A stretch of 64,000 nt of DNA from the NCBI RefSeq assembly GCF_002252665.1, contig NZ_NQKZ01000003.1, positions 114,758 to 178,757 on the forward strand, read 5' to 3'. This document shows positions 8,522 to 17,846 of the stretch, piece by piece. Made by a program: the position numbers and the translations under genes. Within the stretch, counting starts at the first letter, position 1; each line of letters starts with the position of its first letter. A model generated the notes under the pieces. The model saw only the letters and a list, made by a program, of their open reading frames with translations. It made no database searches and was not told where the DNA came from. This DNA is from Synechococcus sp. 8F6 (GTDB taxonomy: Bacteria; Cyanobacteriota; Cyanobacteriia; PCC-6307; Cyanobiaceae).

Positions 8522-9181
8522 ATGGCTGAGATTTCGGCAAAGCTGGTTAAAGAACTGCGCGACAAGACCGGCGCAGGGATGATGGACTGCAAGAAGGCGC
8601 TGTCGGAGTGCGACGGCGACGCCACCAAGGCCACCGAGTGGCTGCGCCAGAAGGGCATTGCCACCGCCGAGAAAAAGGCCGGCCGCACCGCTGCTGAAGG
8701 AGCCATCGGCAGCTACATCCACACCGGTGCCCGCGTGGGCGTACTGGTGGAGGTCAACTGCGAAACCGACTTCGTCGCCCGCGGCGAGGGCTTCCAGGAG
8801 TTGCTCCGCAACGTGGCCATGCAGATCGCGGCCTGCCCTGGGGTCGAATACGTCAGCGTGAATCAGATCCCTGCCGAGGTGGCCGAGCGCGAGAAGTCCA
8901 TTGAGATGGGTCGTGACGACCTGGCTGGCAAGCCCGACCAGATGAAGGTCAAGATCGTCGAAGGCCGTATCGGCAAGCGACTCAAGGAGCTGGCCCTGCT
9001 GGACCAGCCCTTCATCAAGGACAGCTCTGTCACCGTGGCCGAGATGGTCAAGCAGGTGGCCGGCAAAGTGGGCGAAAACATTCAGGTGCGCCGCTTCACC
9101 CGGTTCACCCTGGGTGAAGGCATCGAGGTGGAGAAGGCCGACTTCGCCGCGGAAGTGGCGGCCATGACCCAGCCAGCCTGA
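8522..9181 (+). CDS. tsf: Elongation factor Ts
   Basis: EF-Ts (219 residues) recharges EF-Tu by catalysing GDP release. The N-terminal UBA-like module ends in the signature [19 protein letters not shown], followed by the core with [13 protein letters not shown]. At about 219 residues it is the compact cyanobacterial/plastid form rather than the roughly 280-residue E. coli form. It is the second gene of the rpsB-tsf unit; the next gene starts 12 bases after its stop, so the transcript may continue. Confidence 0.97.
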   Translation: MAEISAKLVKELRDKTGAGMMDCKKALSECDGDATKATEWLRQKGIATAEKKAGRTAAEGAIGSYIHTGARVGVLVEVNCETDFVARGEGFQELLRNVAMQIAACPGVEYVSVNQIPAEVAEREKSIEMGRDDLAGKPDQMKVKIVEGRIGKRLKELALLDQPFIKDSSVTVAEMVKQVAGKVGENIQVRRFTRFTLGEGIEVEKADFAAEVAAMTQPA

Positions 9182-9192
9182 GCGCCCCCCCT

Positions 9193-10296
9193 GTGACGGT
9201 GCTGGAGGCTGCCCGCCAGCAGCTCACGGATCTGGAAACCCAGCTGTCGGCCTCCAACCCGCAGCTGTATCGGCACCTGGCCCTCTACCTCCAGGTGCTG
9301 CGTGATGGCCTGTTGAACGGTGTTCAACAGGCCTGCTTTCATTTGGCGACTCAGGCCTATCCCGATCGCTATCTCGAGCTGGATGCTTCCCAGCGGCAGG
9401 TGTTGCATCGGCGTCTCCGCAGCCTGGTTCAGCGGGCCACCAGCCTGCTCACGGTGGAACATCTGGCCCACCTGGCGTCCCAGATGGCGCGGGAACAGCA
9501 TCGTCAGCGTCAGCGGCGGCGCAGCCGTCTGCTGGAGGCCCTTGAGCAGGGCGAACCCAGCGAGTCTTTGGCCGATGCGGACGAATCGGACCAGCCGCCG
9601 CACGGTTCGGTGCATCTCGGATTGGCATTGCCGATCGGAGCTGATTTTCTTCCCACCTCCAGCTTTGCCATATCGTCAGCGCCCCAAGCACCTTCGCTTG
9701 CGTCCGACGCGGCCGATACGGATCCAGGGGAGGAGGGTGAGCAGGACTCAGCCATGCAGGCCATGGCCGAAGCCTTCAGTGAATGGCTCGAGCAGTCCCC
9801 GCCCCGGGCTTCCACCCCCTGGGATGGAGGCTCGTTGCCGAGCGAACCGGCCCTGCTGATGGCCTGGATCGCAGGTTTTGAGCTGGCCCTCAGCCGCCGG
9901 CTGCGCAATCTTTCCCATGCCCTCAACGTGGAGCTGTTGCGGCTTGGGCTCAGCCGCACCCTGCTGCCGGTGAGCCTGCTGGATGCCGTGTTGGCTGGTC
10001 AATTGGATACCTTGGAGGCTCCGGCCAACCTGCTGCGGCTGCTCTTGCCGTTTGGCCCCGATACGGGCCCGGCGCGGTTGGAGACCATGACGGTGCTGCT
10101 GCGACCGGATGATCTGGAGTTGGCGCTTCCCAAACTGCGCACCTGCCGCACCCGGATTCAGCAACACCGGCAGGAGGTGCGCAGAATGGCTCAGCACTAT
10201 CGCCGCATCCAGCGGCGCGTTCAGGCGCTTGAGGCGGAACAGCTGTGGCTGCAGGACATCAACCCAGCCCAGACACCCCCGCTGCCCCCGACCTAG
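9193..10296 (+). CDS. Conserved hypothetical protein between tsf and recG
   Basis: This 367-residue protein starts at GTG 9193. I do not recognise a domain. It is mostly alpha-helical by composition: an N-terminal helical block (about 1-110, with a basic run QRQRRRSR near 105), an acidic low-complexity linker (about 120-185), a second helical block with the recognisable run ELALSRRLRNLSHALNVEL, and a coiled-coil-like C-terminus rich in Gln and Arg. No signal peptide or membrane span is seen. I believe the tsf-x-recG order recurs in marine and freshwater Synechococcus. Its end overlaps the predicted recG start by 52 bases. Confidence 0.72.
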   Translation: MTVLEAARQQLTDLETQLSASNPQLYRHLALYLQVLRDGLLNGVQQACFHLATQAYPDRYLELDASQRQVLHRRLRSLVQRATSLLTVEHLAHLASQMAREQHRQRQRRRSRLLEALEQGEPSESLADADESDQPPHGSVHLGLALPIGADFLPTSSFAISSAPQAPSLASDAADTDPGEEGEQDSAMQAMAEAFSEWLEQSPPRASTPWDGGSLPSEPALLMAWIAGFELALSRRLRNLSHALNVELLRLGLSRTLLPVSLLDAVLAGQLDTLEAPANLLRLLLPFGPDTGPARLETMTVLLRPDDLELALPKLRTCRTRIQQHRQEVRRMAQHYRRIQRRVQALEAEQLWLQDINPAQTPPLPPT

Positions 10297-12755
10297 AGGC
10301 CTGGCTGCGCACCCTGCAGCAGGCGCTGCAGGTGGAGGCGGATCGTGGCTTCATTGATCTCAAGGGCCGCCATAGCCGCTTCAGTGCTTTTGTGATTCAG
10401 CAGCTGCGGGAGCGACCTGCTGATCTCCCGGACGAGCCACTGCAGCGGATCCTTGAGCTGAAGGCGGGCTTCGACACCTACAGCCAACTCTCGCTGGCAC
10501 GGCGCCAGTCGCTGGTGCGGCAGTGCCGCGAGCGCCTGCATGCCTTGCGCCAGGCTCAGCGCCCGGTGTTGGCGGTGGCCCCACCGCGGCTGCGCCTGGT
10601 GTCCAGTGCACCCGGAACCACGCCCAGCGCAGGCGCGGCGGACTTCACGGCCGACACGCCGCTCTCGGAGGTCCGCGGCGTCGGCCCCAAAACGGCGGCA
10701 CGGCTGGCCCAGCTTGGGCTCTGGGTGGTGCGCGACCTCGTGCACTACTACCCCCGCGACTACCTCGACTACGCCAACCTCGTGCGGATCAGTGGCTTGG
10801 AGCCGGGGCGCACGGCCACCATTGTCGCTACGGTGCGCCGCAGTCACGCCTTTGCCAGCCCGCGCAACCCCAATCTCTCGATCCTGGAATTGCATCTGGT
10901 CGACTGCACCGGGCGGATTCGGGTCAGCCGGTTCTTTGCCGGCCAGCGTTTCTCCAGCCCAGGTTGGCTGAAATCCCAACAACGTCTGTTTCCAGTGGGC
11001 GCCACGGTGGCAGTGAGTGGCCTGGTCAAAGAAACCCCCTATGGCCCGGCATTCCAGGACCCGCTGATGGAGGTGCTGGACTCGCCCCAGGCGCCGGTGC
11101 GCTCCGAAACGATCGGTCGCCTGCTGCCGGTGTATGGGCTCACCGAAGGCCTGGGGGCCGACCGCTTGCGTCAGGTGGTGGAGGCGGTGCTGCCGGTGCT
11201 GCGCCGCTGGCCCGATCCTTTGCCCAAAGGCCTGCGCCGCAGCCAGGGGCTGATCACCCGCTCCGAGGCACTCACCCAGATCCACGCGCCGGCCAGCCAG
11301 GAGCAACTCCAGGCCAGCCGCCGCCGGCTGGTGTTCGATGAGTTTCTGCTGCTGCAACTGGGCCTGGCCCAGCGGCGGCGCCAGCTCAGCCAGCGCCCTG
11401 CCCCGCCCCTGGCCCTGCCCGCCGGGGGTGAGGGCCTGGTGCAACGCTTCCTGGCAATCCTGCCCTTCGCGCTCACCGGCGCCCAGGAGCGGGTGCTGGC
11501 AGAAATCCGCGCCGATCTGGCTCGCCACCAGCCGATGGCTCGGCTGGTGCAGGGGGATGTGGGTAGCGGCAAAACCGTCGTCGCTCTGGCCTCCCTGCTC
11601 ACCGCCATCGAAGCCGGCTGCCAGGGGGCGTTGATGGCGCCCACCGAGGTGTTGGCGGAACAGCACTACCGCAAGCTGGCGGAATGGCTGCCCCAGCTGC
11701 ACGTCACCTCGGCGCTGCTCACCGGCTCCACGCCGGCCCCGAGGCGCCGGCAGTTGCTCCAGGACCTCGCCAATGGCCAGCTGCAGCTGCTGGTGGGCAC
11801 CCACGCCCTGCTTGAAGACCCGGTGCAGTTTGATCGCCTGGGTCTGGTCGTGGTGGATGAGCAGCACCGCTTCGGGGTTCGCCAGCGCAACCGCCTGCTG
11901 GCCAAGGGCCTGCAGCCCCACCTGCTCACGATGACGGCTACCCCGATCCCGCGCACGCTGGCGCTCTCGCTGCATGGCGATCTGGATGTCAGCCAGATTG
12001 ATGAGCTGCCGCCAGGCCGCCAGCCCATCCGCACCCACCTGATCAAGGGCAGCCAGCGCCAGCAGGCCTATGGCCTGATCCGCGAGCAGGTAGCCCTGGG
12101 CCAGCGGGCCTACGTGGTGCTGCCTCTGGTGGAGGACTCGGAGAAACTCGAGCTGCGCTCCGCCGTGGAGGTGCACCGGCAACTGAGTGAGGAGGAATTT
12201 CCCGAGCTCAGCGTGGGTCTGCTGCACGGACGGCTTAACAGCGCCGACAAGCAGGCCGCCATTGGCGCGTTTGCCCGCGGTGAATGTCAGGTGCTGGTCA
12301 GCACCACGGTGGTGGAGGTGGGTGTGGATGTACCCGAGGCGAGCGTGATGGTGATCGAACACGCCGAGCGCTTCGGCTTGGCCCAGCTGCACCAGTTGCG
12401 CGGCCGCGTCGGCCGGGGAGCTGCTGCATCCCATTGCCTGTTGATCAACGACAGCAGCAACGTGCTGGCCCGGCAGCGGCTGGAGGTGCTGGTGCGCTCC
12501 AGTGATGGTTTCGAGATCGCCGAGATGGACCTGCGGCTGCGGGGGCCTGGACAGGTGCTCGGCACCCGCCAGAGTGGCCTGCCCGATCTGGCCTTGGCCA
12601 GCCTCACCGAAGACGGTGCGGTGCTCGAAGAGGCCCGCGACCTGGCCAGGCAGATCACCGCCACCGACCCCGATCTGCAGCAGCATCCTGGGCTCGCCCA
12701 GGCCCTGGCAGAGCAGCGTCGCCGCCAGATGGATCAGGCGGCCCGGCTCAACTGA
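10245..12755 (+). CDS. recG: ATP-dependent DNA helicase RecG
   Basis: RecG (836 residues as drawn) remodels stalled replication forks and branched intermediates. A helix-hairpin-helix-like block (LSEVRGVGPKTAARLAQLG, about residues 140-160) precedes the OB-fold wedge domain. The helicase core has Walker A GDVGSGKTVVALA, the box II variant VVDEQHRFG, the TAT box MTATPIPRTL and motif VI QLRGRVGRG. The extra N-terminal 130 or so residues are typical of cyanobacterial/plant RecG. The start is GTG 10245, inside the end of the previous gene; a slightly later start cannot be excluded. Confidence 0.95.
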   Translation: MAAGHQPSPDTPAAPDLEAWLRTLQQALQVEADRGFIDLKGRHSRFSAFVIQQLRERPADLPDEPLQRILELKAGFDTYSQLSLARRQSLVRQCRERLHALRQAQRPVLAVAPPRLRLVSSAPGTTPSAGAADFTADTPLSEVRGVGPKTAARLAQLGLWVVRDLVHYYPRDYLDYANLVRISGLEPGRTATIVATVRRSHAFASPRNPNLSILELHLVDCTGRIRVSRFFAGQRFSSPGWLKSQQRLFPVGATVAVSGLVKETPYGPAFQDPLMEVLDSPQAPVRSETIGRLLPVYGLTEGLGADRLRQVVEAVLPVLRRWPDPLPKGLRRSQGLITRSEALTQIHAPASQEQLQASRRRLVFDEFLLLQLGLAQRRRQLSQRPAPPLALPAGGEGLVQRFLAILPFALTGAQERVLAEIRADLARHQPMARLVQGDVGSGKTVVALASLLTAIEAGCQGALMAPTEVLAEQHYRKLAEWLPQLHVTSALLTGSTPAPRRRQLLQDLANGQLQLLVGTHALLEDPVQFDRLGLVVVDEQHRFGVRQRNRLLAKGLQPHLLTMTATPIPRTLALSLHGDLDVSQIDELPPGRQPIRTHLIKGSQRQQAYGLIREQVALGQRAYVVLPLVEDSEKLELRSAVEVHRQLSEEEFPELSVGLLHGRLNSADKQAAIGAFARGECQVLVSTTVVEVGVDVPEASVMVIEHAERFGLAQLHQLRGRVGRGAAASHCLLINDSSNVLARQRLEVLVRSSDGFEIAEMDLRLRGPGQVLGTRQSGLPDLALASLTEDGAVLEEARDLARQITATDPDLQQHPGLAQALAEQRRRQMDQAARLN

Positions 12756-12776
12756 TCAACCCCTTCCCTTCCTGTT

Positions 12777-13505
12777 ATGGCCCTGCGACCCTGGAGTCCG
12801 ATTCCGATCGTGGAGGCCGGGGAGCCACTGGTGGGGCTGCCGCCGCAGTTGTGGCGGCTGCAGCCCCATCCCTACGTCAGCCTCGGAGCGCCCTATGGGG
12901 CCCACGGGAATCCTTTCCAGCTGCGCAGCAGTGTGGTGGAGCGGCTACTCCAGGCCGAGCACGCCCTCCGGCAGGCCCAGCCCCAGTGCCGCCTGGCGAT
13001 TTTTGATGCCTGGCGGCCCCTCGCCGTGCAGCGCTTCATGGTGCGCCATGCCGTGCTGCAGGAGTGCGCCCGTGCTGGTGTCAATCCCGATCAGCCCTCC
13101 CCTGCGCGCGACCGCGTGATCACCGAGGTGGGGCGCTTCTGGGCCCCGCCGAGTAACAATCCGGCGACACCGCCCCCCCACAGCACCGGGGCGGCTGTCG
13201 ACCTCACCCTGGCGGATGTCTCAGGGATGCCGCTGGAGATGGGGGGCGAGATCGATGCGATTGGCCCTGCATCGGAGCCGGAGTTCTACGCGGAGGCAGC
13301 CCTGGCGGATCCCAACGGTGCTGAGGCCCTCTGGCATGGGCGTCGCCAACGCTTAGCCCGGGTGATGGCCGGAGCAGGCTTCGTGCAGCATCCCAACGAG
13401 TGGTGGCACTTCAGCTGGGGCGATCAACTCTGGGCCTGGCGCCGTAGCGAAGGGCAGGCCCGTTATGGCCGGATTGGCGAGGCCGCCAGCTCCCTGGCCA
13501 GCTGA
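12777..13505 (+). CDS. D-alanyl-D-alanine dipeptidase (M15D, VanX-like)
   Basis: This 242-residue zinc dipeptidase has the M15 ligands HSTGAAVDL (SxHxxGxAxD-like) and the catalytic NEWWHFSWG (ExxH). A DAWRPLAVQRFM block supplies the conserved Arg of the family. VanX/DdpX enzymes hydrolyse D-Ala-D-Ala; outside vancomycin-resistance clusters they usually salvage peptidoglycan dipeptides. There is no vanH or vanA nearby and no signal peptide, so it is probably cytoplasmic and not a resistance gene. It converges with the small frameshifted gene on the other strand, overlapping its last 43 bases. Confidence 0.88.
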   Translation: MALRPWSPIPIVEAGEPLVGLPPQLWRLQPHPYVSLGAPYGAHGNPFQLRSSVVERLLQAEHALRQAQPQCRLAIFDAWRPLAVQRFMVRHAVLQECARAGVNPDQPSPARDRVITEVGRFWAPPSNNPATPPPHSTGAAVDLTLADVSGMPLEMGGEIDAIGPASEPEFYAEAALADPNGAEALWHGRRQRLARVMAGAGFVQHPNEWWHFSWGDQLWAWRRSEGQARYGRIGEAASSLAS

Positions 13506-13746
13506 TCAGCCTGCTGGGCGGTCAGCAACTGCCGCAGGCGGGCGAGCACGGCTGGGCTCTGGTCGGCATAGGGCTGCAACTGTTGCTGAAACGCCGTTCG
13601 AATGCGCTCCGCATCGCAGGTGGTGCGATCGGGGTCGTAGACGGTGGGCCTGGAGGGGGCGGTTCCGGTTGGTGGCGGCCCTGGCTCAAGGCCACTGGGG
13701 TAAGCAGCGCCGAACCCAGGGCCACGGCGAGCAGGGGCCTGATCAC
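13463..13746 (-). pseudogene. Small exported-protein gene downstream of sir, interrupted by a one-base frameshift
   Basis: A GTG at 13746 overlaps the sir stop (GTGA) and opens a clear signal peptide (MIRPLLAVALGSALLTPVAL, then SQ). That frame then decays into Pro- and Cys-rich sequence and stops at 13522. The -1 frame carries a normal-looking body, TVYDPDRTTCDAERIRTAFQ and onward to AASPIRP, stopping at 13463. Adding one C to the CCCCC run near 13660-13665 would join the two into a protein of about 94 residues. Either this is a real inactivating mutation or a sequencing/assembly error. The product is unknown and likely periplasmic or lumenal. Confidence 0.6.
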
Positions 13747-15509
13747 CCAGCCCCCGCGCTGAGCCACTGCTGCACGGGGTGGCGGCCACTCTTGACCACG
13801 AAATCACCGAGGCTGCGGCGCCCACCGGCGCTCTGCCAGGCCTGCAGCAGGGGCTCAAGCGTGGCTTCCAGGGCCTCCAGGGGCATCTTCTCGAGATAGG
13901 GCTCCGCCAGGCGGCTGAGGTTGGGGGTTCCACCCAGCCAGAGTTGGTATTGATCGACGCCGCTCCCCACCAGGCCGATCTCGGCCATGTAGGGGCGGGC
14001 GCAGCCGTTGGGGCAGCCGGTCATGCGCACCAAGACCGATTTGGTGATGCCGAGCCGTTGCATCAGCGCCTCGAGCCGCTCCAGCACCTCGGGCAGGATG
14101 CGCTCGGCTTCTGTCACCGCCAGGCCGCAAAGGGGCAGCGCCGGGCAGGCCAGGGCATGGCGCGCCAAGGGGGCGGGACTCTCGGGCGATTCAAAGCCGA
14201 GAGCCGCCAGCTCATCGCGCACGCTGGAGCGCTGGGCCACACCGATGTTGCAGAGCAGCAGGTCTTGGTTGGGGGTGAGGCGCACCTCGAGCTTGTAGGT
14301 GTCGATGATCCGGCGCAGGCCGCTCTTGACGGTGCCGGAGAGGCGGCCACAGAGCACAGGAAGGCCGACAAACCACAAGCCACGGCTTTGGCGGTGCCAG
14401 CCGAGGTAATCCTCGAGCTTGGCCTTGGGCTCCAGCCGCATGCCCTTGATCGGATGGGCGAAGTAACGGGCCTGCAGCTCCTGGCGGAACCAGGCGACAC
14501 CACGGTCGTGGATCAGGTATTTCATGCGCGCATGGCGGCGCTGCTCCCGGTCGCCATGGTCGCGTTGCAGCGCCACGATCGACTGGAGCAGATCCAGCAC
14601 GTGTTCGGCGGCCACATAGCCCAGCGGGTCGGCCGTGCGGGCGAACGTTTCCTCTTTGTTGTGGGTGCGGCCCATGCCACCGCCCACGTACACGTTGCAG
14701 CCCTGGGGCTGGCCCTGGGCATCGCAGAACAGCACCAGGCCGATGTCCTGGGTGAGCAGGTCCACCGAGTTATCGCCGGGCACGGTGACAGCCACCTTGA
14801 ACTTGCGCGGCAGATAGGTGTCGCCATAGAGGGGTTCAGCGGCGTCGCCGCTGAACACACGTCCGTCGTGCTGACGTGCCTTCACTTTGGTGACGGCAGC
14901 GCTGGGCTTGATCCGGTAGCTGAGCTCACCATCCACCCAGAGATCGAGGTAAGAGCCTTCCGCAGCCTGGGGGGCGAGCAGGTCGGCGATCTCGTCGGCC
15001 AGTTGGCGTGCCGCCGGGTAGCCGCCCTTCTCAAACGGTGCCGCCGGTGCCATCACATTGCGGTTGATGTCACCGCAGGCGGCCAGGGTGGAGCCGAGAT
15101 GACGCACGATCGTGCCGATCACCTCCTTGAGGTTGTCCTTGCGGACGCCGTGCATCTGGAAGGCTTGGCGGGTGGTGGCCCGCAGGGTGCCGTTACCCAG
15201 GCGATCAGAGAGCTCGTCAATAGCGAGATAAAGCGGCGCCGGAACCCGCCCACCCGGGTTGCGCAGGCGCAACATCATCTGCCAGTCCTTGTCCTGGCCT
15301 TTGACGCGATGTTCGCGGTTGTCCTGTTGGTAACTGCCGTGGAACTTCAGGATCTGAACGGCGCTGTCCGTGAAGTTCGGGGCGTCGTTGCCAAGTTCGG
15401 TGAGCAGCGGTTCCTTCAGGTGACCGCTACCGGCCTTGAGCTGTTCAAATTTTGATGGGGCCTTGTCAAAAGAGGCCTTGGCATCGGAGCCGTGCATGAC
15501 TTGGGGCAT
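13743..15509 (-). CDS. sir: Ferredoxin-sulfite reductase
   Basis: This hemoprotein (about 588 residues) reduces sulfite to sulfide with electrons from ferredoxin in assimilatory sulfur metabolism. The C-terminal half holds the four cysteines that bind the coupled [4Fe-4S]/siroheme centre: ACPALPLCGLAV and MTGCPNGCARPYMAE. The N-terminus resembles other cyanobacterial and plant Sir (KFEQLKAGSGHLKEPLLTEL). I chose ATG 15509; a second ATG four codons later is equally possible. The open frame runs further upstream to 16298, but that part is antisense to glyS and has no family similarity. Confidence 0.94.
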   Translation of the reverse strand: MPQVMHGSDAKASFDKAPSKFEQLKAGSGHLKEPLLTELGNDAPNFTDSAVQILKFHGSYQQDNREHRVKGQDKDWQMMLRLRNPGGRVPAPLYLAIDELSDRLGNGTLRATTRQAFQMHGVRKDNLKEVIGTIVRHLGSTLAACGDINRNVMAPAAPFEKGGYPAARQLADEIADLLAPQAAEGSYLDLWVDGELSYRIKPSAAVTKVKARQHDGRVFSGDAAEPLYGDTYLPRKFKVAVTVPGDNSVDLLTQDIGLVLFCDAQGQPQGCNVYVGGGMGRTHNKEETFARTADPLGYVAAEHVLDLLQSIVALQRDHGDREQRRHARMKYLIHDRGVAWFRQELQARYFAHPIKGMRLEPKAKLEDYLGWHRQSRGLWFVGLPVLCGRLSGTVKSGLRRIIDTYKLEVRLTPNQDLLLCNIGVAQRSSVRDELAALGFESPESPAPLARHALACPALPLCGLAVTEAERILPEVLERLEALMQRLGITKSVLVRMTGCPNGCARPYMAEIGLVGSGVDQYQLWLGGTPNLSRLAEPYLEKMPLEALEATLEPLLQAWQSAGGRRSLGDFVVKSGRHPVQQWLSAGAG

Positions 15510-15562
15510 CGGGTCCTGACTCAAGGCTCGGCACGACACCGAAGTTAGCGAACAGCGTTCAA

Positions 15563-15568
15563 TACAGT
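15563..15568 (+). promoter_or_regulatory. Possible -10 element for glyS
   Basis: TACAGT within AATACAGTCG lies 22 bases before the glyS GTG, in the short divergent gap with sir. The same TACAGT appears before glpX and apcD in this window. No -35 box with normal spacing is evident. Confidence 0.3.
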
Positions 15569-15590
15569 CGCGCTGTCTCGCCTGCCACCC

Positions 15591-17756
15591 GTGTCGACCT
15601 TTTTGCTCGAAATCGGCACTGAGGAACTTCCCGCCGACTTTGCCCGGCTGGCCTTGCCCCAGTTGGAGCAACTGGTGCGGAAGGATCTCGACGGGTTGAG
15701 GCTTCGCTTTGATGCAATCCGTTGCACCAGCACGCCGCGCCGCTTGGTGGTCACGGTGGCCGGGCTGCCGGAGCGCCAGCCGGATCTGGAGGAAGATCGC
15801 AAGGGCCCTCCCAAAGCCCAGGCCTGGAAGGAAGGCAAGCCCACGCCAGCGGCCCTGGGGTTTGCCAAACGCTGTGGCGTGGCCGCTGAAGCTCTGGAGA
15901 TCCGCGACACCCCAAAAGGACCGTTTGTATTTGCCCGCTGCCGCGAGGTTGGGCGACCCGCAGCGGAGGTGCTGGCGGGCCAGATTCCGCAATGGATCGA
16001 AGCGCTCCAGGGGCGTCGCTTCATGCGCTGGGGCGAGGGGGAGATCCGCTTCTCCAGGCCGGTGCGCTGGCTGGTGGCCCTGCTGGATGCCACGCCCCTG
16101 ACCGTGACCCTGCCTGGCAGCGACCCGCTGGTGGCGGCGGGCACCCTCAGCCGGGGCCATCGCCTGGTGGGTGCCAAGGTCGCGATCGCCAGTGCCGACA
16201 GTTACGTCGCCGACCTGGCTGCCGCTGGTGTGGAGGTGGATCGTCAGCGTCGCGGCAGTCTGATCCGCGCAGCCGTAGACGCTGCGGCTGCAGTCCACGG
16301 CGCTGACGCTGACCTCCCGGAAGCCCTGTTTGAAGAACTCATTGACCTTGTCGAATCACCGTCCCTGCTGGAGGGCAACTTCGATGCCGCCTATCTGGAG
16401 TTGCCCGCCGAGGTGCTCAGCACGGTGATGCGGGTCCATCAGCGCTACGTGCCCCTGGTTCGCCAGGGGCACGCACTGGATCCCCTGGCCCTGAACGCCA
16501 GGGATAGCCTCCTTCCCCGCTTTCTGTGTATCAGCAACGCCTTGCCTGAGGCGGCAGCCACGGTGGCGCGAGGCAATGAGCGGGTACTCAAGGCCAGGCT
16601 CGCCGATGCGGAGTTCTTTGTCCGGGCTGACCGGGCCATCGCCAGCATCGATCGCCGAGATCAGCTGGCGCGTGTCACCTTCGCGGAAGGACTGGGTTCG
16701 CTGCTGGATCGCACGGAGCGCCTGGAATGGTGCACCGATGTGTTGCTGAAGCAACTGGGCCTCCCCGCCAGCTGTGGCGACCATGCCCGCCGGGCCGCTC
16801 ACCTGTGCAAGCACGACCTGGTCAGCCAGATGGTGGGCGAGTTCCCCGAACTGCAGGGGGCTATGGGTGGCAAATATCTGGTAGCGGAGGGCGAACCAAC
16901 GGAAGTGGGGCTGGCCGTGCTGGAGCACTACCTGCCCCGCGGAGCCGGTGACACCCTGCCCCGTTCGGATGCCGGGGCGGTGGTGGCGCTGGCCGAACGG
17001 CTGGAACTCCTGCTCAGCATTTATGCCAAGGGTGAGCGACCCAGCGGCTCCTCCGATCCCTATGCCCTGCGCCGCGCGGGCAATGGCCTTCTGCAGATTC
17101 TCTGGGAGCGGGGTTGGACCCTCGATCTGCAGGCTTTACTGCAACGCTGCACGGCCCATTGGGCCCAGTTGCTGCCGCACTTTGCGGTGGAGGCGCCAGC
17201 GCTTGCTGCCGAGCTGGGCGAGTTTCTACGCCAGCGGCTGGCCAGCCTGCTGGAAGAACAGGGCCTGGATGTCGATCTGGTGCAGGCGGTGGCTGGCGAG
17301 GGCATGGCCCTGGAGCGCATCCTTCGCGACCCATTCGATGCCCGCCAGCGCGCCGATCTGCTGGCCGAGCTGCGGGCCAGCGGTGAGCTGGCCGGGGTGC
17401 AAACCGTGGTCACCCGCGCTGCCCGCCTGGCGGAGAAGGGCAACCTCGACGGCACCGTGCTCAGCCCGGCAGCGGTGGTCGATCCCGGCCTGTTCGAGAC
17501 CCCCAGTGAGGCGGCCATGCTCGAGGTCCTGGAACAGTTGCAACCGATCGCGTCCAGTGAGAGCATCGGACGCCATGCCGCCCTCGCCCGGGCCCTTGCG
17601 GCCAGCCGGCCGACTCTGGAGGCCTTCTTTGATGGTGAGCAGAGCGTGTTGGTGATGGCCGACGATCGAGCCGTGCGCACCAACCGGCTCAACCTGCTCG
17701 GGGTGCTGCGCAACCAGGCGTCCGTCCTGGCGGACTTCAGCCGCATTGCGGGTTGA
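15591..17756 (+). CDS. glyS: Glycyl-tRNA synthetase beta subunit
   Basis: This 721-residue beta chain of the bacterial alpha2beta2 glycyl-tRNA synthetase binds tRNA-Gly and supports catalysis by GlyQ. The start GTG 15591 gives the family N-terminus STFLLEIGTEELPADFARLA. Other landmarks are TPRRLVVTVAGLP, MRWGEGEIRFSRPVRWLVAL, the HD-like AAHLCKHDLVSQMVGEFPEL and a C-terminal anticodon-binding helical domain. Length is normal. The alpha-subunit gene is not in this window. The gene is divergent from sir. Confidence 0.97.
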   Translation: MSTFLLEIGTEELPADFARLALPQLEQLVRKDLDGLRLRFDAIRCTSTPRRLVVTVAGLPERQPDLEEDRKGPPKAQAWKEGKPTPAALGFAKRCGVAAEALEIRDTPKGPFVFARCREVGRPAAEVLAGQIPQWIEALQGRRFMRWGEGEIRFSRPVRWLVALLDATPLTVTLPGSDPLVAAGTLSRGHRLVGAKVAIASADSYVADLAAAGVEVDRQRRGSLIRAAVDAAAAVHGADADLPEALFEELIDLVESPSLLEGNFDAAYLELPAEVLSTVMRVHQRYVPLVRQGHALDPLALNARDSLLPRFLCISNALPEAAATVARGNERVLKARLADAEFFVRADRAIASIDRRDQLARVTFAEGLGSLLDRTERLEWCTDVLLKQLGLPASCGDHARRAAHLCKHDLVSQMVGEFPELQGAMGGKYLVAEGEPTEVGLAVLEHYLPRGAGDTLPRSDAGAVVALAERLELLLSIYAKGERPSGSSDPYALRRAGNGLLQILWERGWTLDLQALLQRCTAHWAQLLPHFAVEAPALAAELGEFLRQRLASLLEEQGLDVDLVQAVAGEGMALERILRDPFDARQRADLLAELRASGELAGVQTVVTRAARLAEKGNLDGTVLSPAAVVDPGLFETPSEAAMLEVLEQLQPIASSESIGRHAALARALAASRPTLEAFFDGEQSVLVMADDRAVRTNRLNLLGVLRNQASVLADFSRIAG

Positions 17757-17846
17757 GGGCCACCTAGGATCAGGGTGATAGGCATACCTGATGCCTGTTC
17801 AGACCGGGGTTATCGCCTGACTCGTCTCTCATCTGAACAGGCCACG

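Noticed and set aside
10293..12686. 797-codon open frame on the minus strand
   Set aside because: It lies entirely antisense to recG; long antisense frames are expected in GC-rich genes, and the product is a Gln/His/Leu-rich mirror of recG with no family motif.
12777..13505. Vancomycin-resistance cluster member
   Set aside because: The VanX-like dipeptidase has no vanH, vanA or vanRS neighbours; peptidoglycan dipeptide salvage is the simpler reading.
13779..15455. 558-codon plus-strand open frame
   Set aside because: Antisense to sir, whose cofactor-binding cysteines are clear; composition of the antisense product is typical of a shadow frame.
15510..16298. Upstream extension of the sulfite reductase frame
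   Set aside because: The open frame continues about 260 codons beyond the family N-terminus, but it is antisense to glyS and has no similarity to Sir; it is not a fusion.
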